Shown: positions 22,692 through 31,481 of the stretch, one piece after another | How the letters are laid out: every line of letters starts with the position of its first letter | How positions within the stretch are numbered: position 1 is the stretch's first letter | DNA from: Mumia sp050632745 | Lineage (GTDB): Bacteria; Actinomycetota; Actinomycetes; Propionibacteriales; Nocardioidaceae | Direction of reading: 5' to 3' | Length of the DNA: 64,000 bases | NCBI RefSeq assembly: GCF_050632745.1 | Contig: NZ_JBODSD010000001.1 | Location: 1,116,001 to 1,180,000 of the forward strand | Position numbers and translations under genes: made by a program | Notes under the pieces: model-generated | What the model was told of the DNA's origin: nothing | Database searches by the model: none | Seen by the model: only the letters and a program-made list of their open reading frames with translations

Positions 22692-24130
22692 CGCAGGCCC
22701 GCATCGGAGTCACCGGACTGGCCGTGATGGGCCGCAACCTCGCGCGCAACCTCGCGCGCCACGGTTATCCCGTCGCCCTGCACAACCGCACGTACTCCCG
22801 GACCCAGAGCCTGGTCGAGGAGCACGGCGACGAGGGCACCTTCGTGCCGTCGGAGTCGATGCAGGACTTCGTGCAGTCGATCGAGCGGCCCCGTCCGATC
22901 ATCGTCATGGTCAAGGCGGGCGAGCCGACGGACGCCGTGATCGAGGAGCTGGCCGCGATCCTCGACGAGGGCGACATCGTCATCGACTGCGGCAACGCCC
23001 ACTTCGCCGACACGCGGCGCCGCGAGGCCGCGCTGCGCGAGAAGGGCCTGCACTTCGTCGGCGCGGGCGTGTCCGGTGGCGAGGAGGGCGCGCTCCTCGG
23101 TCCGAGCATCATGCCGGGTGGGTCCGCGGAGTCGTACGAGACGCTCGGCCCGATGTTCGAGGCGATCGCCGCCCAGGTCGACGGCACGCCGTGCTGCACC
23201 CACGTCGGGCCGGACGGCGCCGGACACTTCGTCAAGATGGTCCACAACGGCATCGAGTACGCCGACATGCAGCTGATCGCGGAGGCGTACGACCTGCTGC
23301 GCCACGGTCTCGGCGCGGAGCCGGCGCGCATCGCCGAGATCTTCGCGGACTGGAACGCCGGCGACCTCGAGTCGTACCTCATCGAGATCACCGCGGACGT
23401 GCTCGGGCACACCGACGCCGAGACCGGGCAGGCCTTCGTCGACGTCGTGCTCGACCAGGCGGAGCAGAAGGGCACCGGGCGCTGGACGGTCCAGACCGCG
23501 CTCGACCTCGGGGTGCCGGTGACGGGGATCGCCGAGGCGACCTTCGCGCGCTCGGTGTCGGGCCACGCCGAGCAGCGTGAGCCGGCCCGCGCGGCCTACC
23601 CCGACGCGCACGCCGACACGGCCTGGCGACCCGACGACGCCGACGCGTTCGTGGAGGACGTCCGGCGCGCGCTGTACGCGTCGAAGGTCGTCGCCTACGC
23701 GCAGGGGTTCGACGAGATCCAGGCCGGCAGCAAGGAGTACGAGTGGGGCGTCGACCCCGGCGCGATGGCGACGATCTGGCGCGGCGGCTGCATCATCCGC
23801 GCCCGCTTCCTCGACCGCATCCGGGAGGCGTACGACGCCGACCCCGACCTGCCCACGCTCCTGGTCGCGCCCTACTTCGTCGAGGCGGTCCAGGCGGGCC
23901 TCGAGTCCTGGCGGCGCGTCGTCGCGATCGCGGCCCGCACCGGCATCCCGGCACCCGCGTTCGCCTCGTCGCTCGCATACTTCGACGCGCTGCGCGCCGA
24001 GCGGCTCCCGGCGGCGCTGATCCAGGGCCTGCGCGACGACTTCGGTGCCCACACCTACCGACGGGTCGACAAGCCCGGCACCTTCCACACGCTCTGGGCG
24101 GGGGACCGCAGCGAGGAGAAGCAGGGGTGA
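22688..24130 (+). CDS. gnd: 6-phosphogluconate dehydrogenase (decarboxylating)
   Basis: 480 residues. Oxidises 6-phosphogluconate to ribulose 5-phosphate, CO2 and NADPH in the pentose phosphate pathway. Rossmann start GVTGLAVMGRNLARNLARHG; family signature GAGVSGGEEGALLGPSIMPGG; active site HFVKMVHNGIEYADMQLIAEAYDL. The all-helical C-terminal domain is full length (long, E. coli-like form). Start ATG 22688 overlaps the DUF3099-like stop. Convergent with the debranching enzyme, four bases apart. Confidence 0.97.
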   Translation: MTQARIGVTGLAVMGRNLARNLARHGYPVALHNRTYSRTQSLVEEHGDEGTFVPSESMQDFVQSIERPRPIIVMVKAGEPTDAVIEELAAILDEGDIVIDCGNAHFADTRRREAALREKGLHFVGAGVSGGEEGALLGPSIMPGGSAESYETLGPMFEAIAAQVDGTPCCTHVGPDGAGHFVKMVHNGIEYADMQLIAEAYDLLRHGLGAEPARIAEIFADWNAGDLESYLIEITADVLGHTDAETGQAFVDVVLDQAEQKGTGRWTVQTALDLGVPVTGIAEATFARSVSGHAEQREPARAAYPDAHADTAWRPDDADAFVEDVRRALYASKVVAYAQGFDEIQAGSKEYEWGVDPGAMATIWRGGCIIRARFLDRIREAYDADPDLPTLLVAPYFVEAVQAGLESWRRVVAIAARTGIPAPAFASSLAYFDALRAERLPAALIQGLRDDFGAHTYRRVDKPGTFHTLWAGDRSEEKQG

Positions 24131-24134
24131 CGCG

Positions 24135-26282
24135 TCAGGGGGCCGCCGCGGGCCACGGTTCCCGGTGCACGTCCACCCCGGCGGGGAGGCCGTCGAGCGC
24201 GCAGCTCTCGTCGCCGTCGATGGTGAGGGTCGTACGGGCGTCGCCGAGCCCGACCCCCTGGACGCGCAGCGGCCGGTAGGCCGCGGGCAGCACCGGGTCG
24301 ACCCACAGCTCGCCCCGGGGGAGCCACGGGTCGAAGCGGAGCAGGCTCCGGACGATCTGCACCGGTGCCGCCGCGGCCCATGCCTGAGGGGAGCAGGACG
24401 TCGGGTACGGCACCGGGTCCTCGTACTCGTCGCGGTCGAACCCGCAGAACAGCTCCGGCAGCCGGCCGCCGAAGCGCTCGGCCGCGGTCAGCATTCCCTC
24501 GGCCAGGCGCGTGGCCTCGTCGACGAAGCCGTAGCGCATGAGGCCGGCGGCGACGAGCGCGTTGTCGTGCGGCCAGACCGACCCGTTGTGGTAGCTCACC
24601 GGGTCGTACGCACCCATCGCGCTGCTCAGCGTCCGCACGCCCCACCCGGTGAACATCTCCGGCGACATGAGGTGCTCCGCGACGGCCGGGGCGAGCTCGT
24701 CGTCGACGATGCCGCTCCACAGGCAGTGGCCCATGTTGGACGCGCACGCGTCGACCGGTTCCTTGTCCCGGTCCAGGGCCAGAGCGAACCAGCCCCGCTC
24801 CGGCAGCCAGAAGCGCTCGTTGAACGCCCGCTTGAGCGTCGCGGCGCGCTCCCGCCACCGTTCGGCGGTCTCTGGGTCTCCTGCGTCGGCAGCGAGGTGC
24901 GCACGGCTGACGAACGCCTGGTAGGCGTAGCCCTGCACCTCGCACAGCGCGATCGCCGGTTCGGCCGGCCGTCCGTCGGCGAACGTCACGCCGTCCCACG
25001 AGTCCTTCCAGCCCTGGTTCCGGAGTCCTCGGTCCGTCGCCCGCTCGTACTCGACGAACCCGTCGCCGTCGCGGTCGCCGTGCCGGTCGATCCACTCCAG
25101 CGCCCGGTCGGCCGCGGGCAGCAGCGCCTGCACCTCCTCCGGGCTGGCGCCCCAGCGCGCCACCTCGCCGAGGACCACCACGAAGAGCGGTGTCGCGTCG
25201 ACGGTGCCGTAGTACGTGCTGCCGCCGCCGAGCGCGAGACTCGCCTCGGTGCCGAGCCGGACCTCGTGCAAGATCTTCCCGGGCTCCTCCTCCGTCACCG
25301 GGACCGTCCGACGGCCCTGGTGCCGGGCCAGCTTCCGCAGGGTCCCGAGCGCCAGGCTGCGGTCGACCGGCAGCGCCATGTACGCGGTCAGCAGCGAGTC
25401 ACGACCGAAGAGGGCCATGAACCACGGCGCTCCGGCGGCGACAGCGGCCTCGGACGGCTCGCCCCGTTCGAAGATCCGCAGCGCGCCGAGGTCCTCCTGG
25501 CTGCGATGCAGCACCCGCTGCAGGCCGACGTGACCCGTCGTGGCGATGGGGGTGGTCGACTGCCAGCGCTGGAGCCGGACCGCCGGCAACGACTCGCTCA
25601 CCGCTCGATCGAACGGGAACGACGTCTCCACGTCCTCGCCCTCGACGACGGGATGCACCAGGAGCGACGCCGTCCACTCGCCCCGGGCGGGGACGACGGC
25701 CTCGTACGTCAGGGTCCCCGCGCCGCCTGCTGCCGACGTCCTGGACGTGACTGAGGCGCCGGGAGCGTCCACCACGGCGGCGCGGTCGGCACCGGCGCCT
25801 CGGTGGACGAGGACGAGCCGGGCGTCGCCGGCCTCGGAGCGGTGCTCACCGCCGCCGTCGACGCGGCCGTCCTTCACGTCGAAGAGGTCCGCGAAGTCGG
25901 CGGCCGCCTCGATCACCACGGTGCACGCGACGGTCTCCGGCGCGGGGTTCTGGATCGTGACGGTCTCGCGGATGCCGTTGGCGACATGGCGCTCGCGGTG
26001 GACCAGGACATTGGTGTCGGTGCGCCCCCGACGCGGGAGGCGTGCGACGAACCGCCCCCGGTAGGGCTCGGGCGTCAGCGCCGCCAGGGGCTGCGGCCGC
26101 TCGCCGTCGATCGTGAGCTCCCACCGCGAGAGGATCCGCATGTCCCGGAAGAACAGTCCCGTCGGGCCGGGTCCGCCGAGGTCCCCGGTGACGCTGGAGA
26201 TGCAGAACGACGAGCCCTCGAGCAGTGTGACAGAGCCGTCCACGCCACCGGCAGGTTCGTTCCCGGATGCCCAGGCGTTCAT
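24135..26282 (-). CDS. amylo-alpha-1,6-glucosidase/glycogen debranching family protein
   Basis: 715 residues from ATG 26282, supported by GAGGTG about ten bases upstream. N-terminal glycogen-debranching beta domain (LLEGSSFCISSVTGDLGGPGPTGLFFRDMRILSRWELTIDG). C-terminal alpha/alpha six-barrel: FMALFGRDSLLTAYMALPVD, STYYGTVDATPLFVVVLGEVARW, RNQGWKDSWDGVTFADGRPA and SYHNGSVWPHDNALVAAGLMRYG. Likely cleaves alpha-1,6 or related glucosidic bonds in storage polysaccharide. It follows the GT4 gene by five bases, so the two form an operon. Confidence 0.88.
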   Translation of the reverse strand: MNAWASGNEPAGGVDGSVTLLEGSSFCISSVTGDLGGPGPTGLFFRDMRILSRWELTIDGERPQPLAALTPEPYRGRFVARLPRRGRTDTNVLVHRERHVANGIRETVTIQNPAPETVACTVVIEAAADFADLFDVKDGRVDGGGEHRSEAGDARLVLVHRGAGADRAAVVDAPGASVTSRTSAAGGAGTLTYEAVVPARGEWTASLLVHPVVEGEDVETSFPFDRAVSESLPAVRLQRWQSTTPIATTGHVGLQRVLHRSQEDLGALRIFERGEPSEAAVAAGAPWFMALFGRDSLLTAYMALPVDRSLALGTLRKLARHQGRRTVPVTEEEPGKILHEVRLGTEASLALGGGSTYYGTVDATPLFVVVLGEVARWGASPEEVQALLPAADRALEWIDRHGDRDGDGFVEYERATDRGLRNQGWKDSWDGVTFADGRPAEPAIALCEVQGYAYQAFVSRAHLAADAGDPETAERWRERAATLKRAFNERFWLPERGWFALALDRDKEPVDACASNMGHCLWSGIVDDELAPAVAEHLMSPEMFTGWGVRTLSSAMGAYDPVSYHNGSVWPHDNALVAAGLMRYGFVDEATRLAEGMLTAAERFGGRLPELFCGFDRDEYEDPVPYPTSCSPQAWAAAAPVQIVRSLLRFDPWLPRGELWVDPVLPAAYRPLRVQGVGLGDARTTLTIDGDESCALDGLPAGVDVHREPWPAAAP

Positions 26283-26287
26283 CGATG

Positions 26288-27364
26288 TCACCTCGCTCCC
26301 GTCGATGTGGTCACGGACGCTCCGCCTTCCGGGTCTGCTCCCTCCTTCTCCGCCAGGACCGACTCGTACACCCGGAGGTGGTCCTCGACCATCCGCGCGG
26401 TGTCGAAGCGACGCTCGGCGGCGCTGCGGCAGGCTCCACGGTCGAGGTCGGCGGCGGCGACGAGCGCACGGGCCAGCGCCTCGTGGTCGGCGTCGACGTA
26501 CCCGGTCACGCCGTCCTCGACGATCTCCGGGACCGAGCCGCAGGGGGTGGCGACCACCGGCGTGCCGGTCGCGAGCGCCTCGATCATCACGAGCCCGAAC
26601 GGCTCGGACCAGCCGAGCGGGTTCAGCAGCGCGACAGCGCCTCCGAGGAGTGCGATCTTGTCGTCCCAGCCGGCCTCTCCGACATACTCCACGCCGGACC
26701 CGAGAAGGGGCTCGACCTCTGCCTTGAAGTACTCCTTCTCGGCGGGCTCGCGCATCTTCGCTGCCATGCGCAGCGGGATGCCGGCCGCGCGAGCGATCTG
26801 CGCCGCCTCGCGGGGACCCTTGTCCGGGGTCATCCGGCCCAGGAAGCACGCGTAACCCCCGTCCCCCCGGCCCACCGGCACCTGGGCGACGTCGATGCCG
26901 TGATGGATGACAGCACGGATCGGCACGCCGTCGGACCTGCTGGCCTGGTCGTGGGAGATCGCGATCACCGGGACGCCCTCCATGGCGCGGTAGAGCGGGA
27001 GCATCTCGCCGTCGAACGGCCCGTGCGCGGTCGTCACGATGGGGGCACCTCCGGTCGGCGGGTGGCAGAGCGGACCGGCGACGGTGTGGTCGTGGATCAG
27101 GTCGACGTCCTCCATGGCTGCATACGCCGTGAGGACGTGGCGCAGCTCGCTGTTCAGATCGCCGTTCTCCGGCGCCGCTCCGGTGCCGTCGTCGGTGCCC
27201 GGGACGGTGGTAACGGGGACCGTGCTGTCCGGAGCGGCGGCGAGCACGACGTGGTGTCCCGCGGCGTCGAGACCGCGGGCGAGTCGATCGACGACCGCCT
27301 CGATCCCGCCGTAGGCTTCTGGCGGGACCGGGATTCCCGGCGGGGCGACGAGACCGATGCGCAT
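26288..27364 (-). CDS. family 4 glycosyltransferase
   Basis: 358 residues from ATG 27364, preceded by GGAAGGGAA. N-terminal MRIGLVAPPGIPVPPEAYGGIEAVVDRLARGLDAAGHHVVLAA is typical of GT-B family 4. The sugar-nucleotide site carries the E-x7-E motif in SEPFGLVMIEALATGTPVVATPCGSVPEIVEDGVTG, after CFLGRMTPDKGP. Donor and acceptor are unknown. Coupling with the debranching enzyme suggests polysaccharide metabolism. Confidence 0.9.
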   Translation of the reverse strand: MRIGLVAPPGIPVPPEAYGGIEAVVDRLARGLDAAGHHVVLAAAPDSTVPVTTVPGTDDGTGAAPENGDLNSELRHVLTAYAAMEDVDLIHDHTVAGPLCHPPTGGAPIVTTAHGPFDGEMLPLYRAMEGVPVIAISHDQASRSDGVPIRAVIHHGIDVAQVPVGRGDGGYACFLGRMTPDKGPREAAQIARAAGIPLRMAAKMREPAEKEYFKAEVEPLLGSGVEYVGEAGWDDKIALLGGAVALLNPLGWSEPFGLVMIEALATGTPVVATPCGSVPEIVEDGVTGYVDADHEALARALVAAADLDRGACRSAAERRFDTARMVEDHLRVYESVLAEKEGADPEGGASVTTSTGAR

Positions 27365-27482
27365 GTTCCCTTCCTCTCCATGGTTGGGACCCGCTCGGTG
27401 CGGGGACACCGTGTCCCGTACCCAGCCCCACGAGAAGCCATTCGGGATCGAGGTGGCGGGATCCGTCGACGGGAGGAGCAGG

Positions 27483-27947
27483 GTGACGACGTACGCGATG
27501 ACGCCGGTCGGTGTCGTGCATGGTCCGGACACGGATCCCGACCCAGAGGAGGGGTGGGGCGAGGTGGACAGCGTGATCGAGGTGGACCTGCGTTTCGGCG
27601 AGACGCCGTTCGCCGGGCTCGACGGGTTCACCCACGTCGAGGTCGTGTTCGTCTTCGACGACGTCGAAGAGCGCGACGACTACTCCGAGCCGCAGCGTCC
27701 GCTCGGTCGTGACGACATGCCCGCGGTCGGGATCTTCGTCGATCGCGGACCCGTACGACCGAACCGGCTCGGCCACTCGGCGTGCGCGGTGGTCGCGGTC
27801 GAGGGACGGCGGCTCACCGTCCGCGGCCTCGACGCCGTCGACGGCACACCGGTGCTCGACATCAAGCCGGCGATGCCGGCGTTCCTGCCCGACCACGTCC
27901 GGCAGCCGGAGTGGGCGGCGCGCCTGATGGAGTCGTACTTCGACTGA
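27483..27947 (+). CDS. TrmO-like (TsaA/VirR family) tRNA methyltransferase
   Basis: 154 residues from GTG 27483 with GGGAGGA at 27471; ATG 27498 is an alternative. Shows the UPF0066/TrmO barrel: YAMTPVGVVHGP, GLDGFTHVEVVFVFDDV, RGPVRPNRLGHSACAVVAVEGRRLTVRGLDAVDGTPVLDIKPAMP. The PNRLGHS and DGTPVLDIKP motifs bind SAM in TrmO, which methylates t6A37 of tRNA. Only the N-terminal catalytic domain is present. The 3' end overlaps the convergent PPOX gene by 86 bases. Confidence 0.85.
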   Translation: MTTYAMTPVGVVHGPDTDPDPEEGWGEVDSVIEVDLRFGETPFAGLDGFTHVEVVFVFDDVEERDDYSEPQRPLGRDDMPAVGIFVDRGPVRPNRLGHSACAVVAVEGRRLTVRGLDAVDGTPVLDIKPAMPAFLPDHVRQPEWAARLMESYFD

Positions 27948-28611
27948 CCCCGGCGGTGCTCAGCGCGCCCAGCCGCTGCACGGAGGCCGGGGCCGCGATC
28001 CCGTCGCGCAGGTCGGGTGCCGGCAGCGGCTCGCCGGCGGTCTCGCGCAGCGGCACCACGCCCGCCCACGCGGGTCCGTCGACGTCGTCGGGCTCGTCGT
28101 CGGGCCAGCCGTCGGACACCTTGAGCGACCAGCGCTCGATCGGCAGGGCGAGCACCAGCGTGGCGGCGAGCTCGCGGCGGGTCGACGGCCGCACCTCCGC
28201 CGTACGCCCCGGGATCAGGGCGTCGGTCAGCCGGTCCAGCGCGGCGACCTGGCCGTCGGCGGGTACCCGCTCCGCCGCGCCGAAGAGCATCGCGCTGCGG
28301 TAGTGCAGCGACGACTCGAACGCCGAGCGCGCCACGACGACGCCGTCCAGGGCCGTGACCGCGACCGAGATCGGGGCGCCCTCGGCCACCCGCCGCATCC
28401 ACGGCGACCCGGTGGACCCGTGGATCAGCAGGACGTCTCCGTCGCGTGCGAACGCGGTCGGGAACACCACCGGGGCGCCGTCGATGACGACCCCGACATG
28501 ACACACGCGCGAGGAGTCGAGGAGCTGGTCGAGCGCCTCCCGCTCGTGCCGCTGCTTCTCGGCGAGACGGGTGACGTGGGTGCTCGGGTCGGAGGGACGC
28601 ATGCGCCGCAT
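27862..28611 (-). CDS. pyridoxamine 5'-phosphate oxidase family (FMN-binding split barrel) protein
   Basis: 249 residues from ATG 28611; ATG 28602 is equally plausible. RVCHVGVVIDGAPVVFPTAFARDGDVLLIHGSTGSPWMRRVAEGAPISVAVTALDGVVVARSAFESSLHYRSAMLFG is the flavin split-barrel core of the Nim-like group. The family-type end is reached around PDLRDGIAAPASV. Past that point, a Ser/Pro/Gly-rich extension of about 40 residues runs antisense into the TrmO-like gene. That extension looks like loss of an earlier stop. Confidence 0.85.
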   Translation of the reverse strand: MRRMRPSDPSTHVTRLAEKQRHEREALDQLLDSSRVCHVGVVIDGAPVVFPTAFARDGDVLLIHGSTGSPWMRRVAEGAPISVAVTALDGVVVARSAFESSLHYRSAMLFGAAERVPADGQVAALDRLTDALIPGRTAEVRPSTRRELAATLVLALPIERWSLKVSDGWPDDEPDDVDGPAWAGVVPLRETAGEPLPAPDLRDGIAAPASVQRLGALSTAGVSRSTTPSGAPPTPAAGRGRAGTPASPA

Positions 28612-28652
28612 CCTAGGGACGAGCCACGCGGGAGCCCCACCCGGAGGGTCCG

Positions 28653-29090
28653 TCAGCGTGCGGAGGCGACGTACTGGTTGAGCTGGTCGCGCTCGAACTG
28701 CAGCTGCTGCATCCGGTACTTCACGGCGTCACCGATCGACAGGAGTGCGACGAGCTGCTCCTCCTCGTCGAGCACCGGCACGTGCCGGATGCGCTCGTTG
28801 GTCATGATCTCGAGCATCGCCGTGATCGGGTCCTCGGGCGTGCAGGTGTGGACGTCGGTGGTCATGATCGACGACACGCGCTGCGACGTCGGGTCCTCGA
28901 TGCCTCGGAGCTTGCGCACCACGTCGCGCTCGGAGACGATCCCGAGCACGTGGCTGCCGTCCTCGCTGACCACCAGCGCGCCGATGTTGCGCTCGCCGAG
29001 CTCGTCGAGCAGGTCGGAGATCGACGCGTCAGGCGTGATCGTGAAGACCTCGGTGCTTCCCTTGGACGTGATGACGTCGCTGACCTTCAT
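28653..29090 (-). CDS. CBS domain pair protein
   Basis: 145 residues: MKVSDVITSKGSTEVFTITPDASISDLLDELGERNIGALVVSEDG, then a second CBS repeat with VSSIMTTDVHTCTPEDPITAMLEIMTNERIRHVPVLDEE. Two CBS motifs form one Bateman module, which in this family binds adenine nucleotides. No catalytic domain is attached. The C terminus is a charged helix (YRMQQLQFERDQLNQY). Probably a soluble energy-sensing or IMPDH-like accessory protein. Confidence 0.92.
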   Translation of the reverse strand: MKVSDVITSKGSTEVFTITPDASISDLLDELGERNIGALVVSEDGSHVLGIVSERDVVRKLRGIEDPTSQRVSSIMTTDVHTCTPEDPITAMLEIMTNERIRHVPVLDEEEQLVALLSIGDAVKYRMQQLQFERDQLNQYVASAR

Positions 29091-29147
29091 CGCAAACCCC
29101 CGGTCACGTGGACGATTGGGGTCAACCTAGCGTGATCCGGGCCACGC

Positions 29148-29960
29148 TCACCAGCCCTGCGGAGGCCCCTGCTGGCCGTAGGAGCCGCTCGGTCGGCCGT
29201 ACGCGTCGTACCCGCCGTAGCCGCTGCCGCCGGTCGGACCGGTGCCGTACGGGGTGTCCCACTCCGAGCGCGACCGCGAGAACCACTGGTTGGCGCCGCC
29301 GGTGAAGAGCAGCACGACGACCGCGATACCGGCGGCGATCCACACCACCGAGATGAGCGACAGGATCATCACCAGACCGACGACGATGGTGACGCCGGAC
29401 ATGACGACGAGGGTGATGCGCGCCCAGTTGAGGCGGCGCAGCACGAGGATCGCGAGCGCGACCGCGACCAGCGAGAGGACGATGAACACGACGACCGTCG
29501 CGTAGACGGCGCCACGGTTGTCCTCGATCGCGGTGACGTCGCCCGGCGAGAGGTCGAAGTCGCCCGGGTTCTTGCGCATCTCCTCGATCATCCAGTCCAT
29601 CGCCACGCCGACCAGGACCCAGCCGAGCGCGGTGAGCGCGGAGGTGACGATCGTGACCCAGGCCGCGATCGTCACGGTGGTGGGGCGCGAGTCAGGGTCG
29701 TGGGGGATCGGATAGCTCGACTGCGGCAGGCCCTGCGCGTAGGGGTCGTACGGCGAGGGCTGGCCGTACGCCGGCTGGCCGTAGGGCGGCTGCTGCCCGT
29801 ACGCGGGCTGGCCGTAGGGCGGCTGCTGCCCGTACGACGGCGGCTGCTGCCCGTAGGGCGAGGGCTGGCCGTAGGGAGGCTGCTGGCCGTACGCCGGCTG
29901 CGAACCGGTCCCGGAGGGGCGGCCCGGCTCGGACGGAGGCGGTGGCGTCGGCGTGGACAT
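29148..29960 (-). CDS. membrane protein with Pro-Tyr-Gly-Gln-rich N terminus
   Basis: 270 residues. The N-terminal 85 or so residues are a low-complexity cytoplasmic tail of PYGQQP and AYGQQP repeats. Four membrane segments follow (TIAAWVTIVTSALTALGWVLVGVAM, VYATVVVFIVLSLVAVALAILVL, ITLVVMSGVTIVVGLVMILSLI, VVWIAAGIAVVVLLFTG), then a Gly/Tyr-rich C-terminal tail. Similar proteins are widespread in actinomycetes without a known function. The repeats make the gene length prone to variation. Confidence 0.85.
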   Translation of the reverse strand: MSTPTPPPPSEPGRPSGTGSQPAYGQQPPYGQPSPYGQQPPSYGQQPPYGQPAYGQQPPYGQPAYGQPSPYDPYAQGLPQSSYPIPHDPDSRPTTVTIAAWVTIVTSALTALGWVLVGVAMDWMIEEMRKNPGDFDLSPGDVTAIEDNRGAVYATVVVFIVLSLVAVALAILVLRRLNWARITLVVMSGVTIVVGLVMILSLISVVWIAAGIAVVVLLFTGGANQWFSRSRSEWDTPYGTGPTGGSGYGGYDAYGRPSGSYGQQGPPQGW

Positions 29961-30002
29961 GGCGCAGATCCTACCGACGCGGCAGGTCGTGGGACCGCGG
30001 GA

Positions 30003-30920
30003 TCAGGAGTCCGAGCGACGGTGCGACGCGAGGTCCGTGACGTTGGTCGGCGCGGGAGCCTTCTCCGGCTGCTCGGAGTGCTCCTCGGCGTCCTCGCGCT
30101 CGTCGTACGGAGCGTCGTCCGGGAAGTAGCCCAGGTAGGCCATCGCGGCGTCGTGCAGGAGCCCGTTGGTGGCCAGCGCATTGCCGTGCCAGGGGCCCGG
30201 CTGGCCGTTGAGCGCGGTGAACGTGCCGCCCGCCTCGCGGACGATCGGGTCGAGCGCGGCCATGTCCCACAGGGCGAGCTCGGGCTCGGCGGCGATGTCC
30301 ACCGCGCCCTCGGCGAGCAGCATGTAGGACCAGAAGTCGCCGTAGCCGCGGGTGCGCCAGCAGCGCCGGGTCAGGGCGAGGAAGCTCTCGAGCTTGCCGA
30401 TCTCCTCCCAGCCGCCGAGCGACGCGTACGACAGCGAGGCGTCGTCGATCCGGTCGACCTTCGAGACCTGGAGGCGCGTCGCCGACATCAGCGACTTGCC
30501 GGTGTAGGCGCCGCCGCCCTTCGACGCCCACCAGCGCCGGCCGAGCGCGGGCGCCGAGACGCACGACGCGACCACCTCGTCCTCGACCGCGAGCGCGATC
30601 AGCGTCGCCCACACGGGTACGCCACGCACGTAGTTGGAGGTGCCGTCGATCGGGTCGATGATCCAGCGGCGCGTGGCGTCCTCGACGGTGCCGACGACCT
30701 CGCCGGCCTCCTCGCCGAGCACGATGTCGCGCGTGCGGGAGGTGCGCAGCGTACGCCGGATCGCCTGCTCGACAGCCTGGTCGGCCTCGGTGACCCACGT
30801 CGTGTCCGGCTTGGTCGAGACCACGAGGTCGGCGGCTCGGAACTTCTCCATCGCGATCGCGTCGGCGTTGTCGGCGAGCACGTGGCAGAGCCGGAGATCG
30901 TCGTGGTGGGAGTGCGCCAT
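30003..30920 (-). CDS. hisN: histidinol-phosphatase of the inositol monophosphatase family
   Basis: 305 residues. Motifs: ADLVVSTKPDTTWVTEADQAVEQAIR, LGEEAGE, RRWIIDPIDGTSNYVRGVPVWATLIAL (metal site), YGDFWSYMLLAEGAVDIAAEPELALWDMAALDPIVREAGG. The RGVPVWATLIAL and RRWWASKGGGA segments closely match the HisN of C. glutamicum, which makes L-histidinol from its phosphate. About 45 extra acidic residues follow the fold. A histidine-biosynthetic phosphatase in a window that also degrades histidine is coincidental, as they are 20 kb apart. Confidence 0.88.
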   Translation of the reverse strand: MAHSHHDDLRLCHVLADNADAIAMEKFRAADLVVSTKPDTTWVTEADQAVEQAIRRTLRTSRTRDIVLGEEAGEVVGTVEDATRRWIIDPIDGTSNYVRGVPVWATLIALAVEDEVVASCVSAPALGRRWWASKGGGAYTGKSLMSATRLQVSKVDRIDDASLSYASLGGWEEIGKLESFLALTRRCWRTRGYGDFWSYMLLAEGAVDIAAEPELALWDMAALDPIVREAGGTFTALNGQPGPWHGNALATNGLLHDAAMAYLGYFPDDAPYDEREDAEEHSEQPEKAPAPTNVTDLASHRRSDS

Positions 30921-30976
30921 GGCCCCACAGTAGAGGTTCGGCCCCCTACGATGGAGAGGGTCCAGAGGAGGGACCC

Positions 30977-31474
30977 ATGTTCGACTTCATCGACGGAGTT
31001 CCGCTGCACCCGCTGTTCCTGCACGCTCCGATCGTGCTGATCCCCGTCACGGCGCTCCTGACCCTGGCGTTCCTCGTGCCCCGCTGGCGGTGGGCGCTGC
31101 GCTGGCCGCTCGCCGTCCTGGCCGTGCTCGCGGCCGGCGGGACGTACGCGACCGTGAAGTCGGGCGAGGAGCTGAAGGCCAACCTCGAGCTCGGCGGCGA
31201 GATCGCTGCCGCGATCGACGTCCACCAGACGTGGGGCGACCGGCTGCTGTACGCGTCGATCGTGCTCGCCGTGCTGGCCGTGATCGCCGCGATCGTCGCC
31301 ACCCGCACGGCCGGCACCGCCTCGACGGTGGTCGCGGTGCTCCTCGCGATCTCCGGCGTCACCGCAGCCTGGATCACCTACGAGACCGGCGACCGCGGCT
31401 CGCGAGCCGTCTGGTGCGCGACCGGCCTCGCGGCGGGCGAGACCGACTCGCTCGAGGAGTGCCTCCGGACCTGA
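30977..31474 (+). CDS. DUF2231 membrane protein
   Basis: 165 residues from ATG 30977 with GAGGAGGG upstream and a TACGAT -10-like element at 30947. MFDFIDGVPLHPLFLHAPIVLIPVTALLTLAFLV is the DUF2231 signature (HPLFLHAPI), followed by three more membrane segments. DUF2231 proteins sometimes bind haem through these histidines. The role is unknown. Divergent from hisN and convergent with rsgA. Confidence 0.85.
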   Translation: MFDFIDGVPLHPLFLHAPIVLIPVTALLTLAFLVPRWRWALRWPLAVLAVLAAGGTYATVKSGEELKANLELGGEIAAAIDVHQTWGDRLLYASIVLAVLAVIAAIVATRTAGTASTVVAVLLAISGVTAAWITYETGDRGSRAVWCATGLAAGETDSLEECLRT

Positions 31475-31481
31475 CCGGGCG

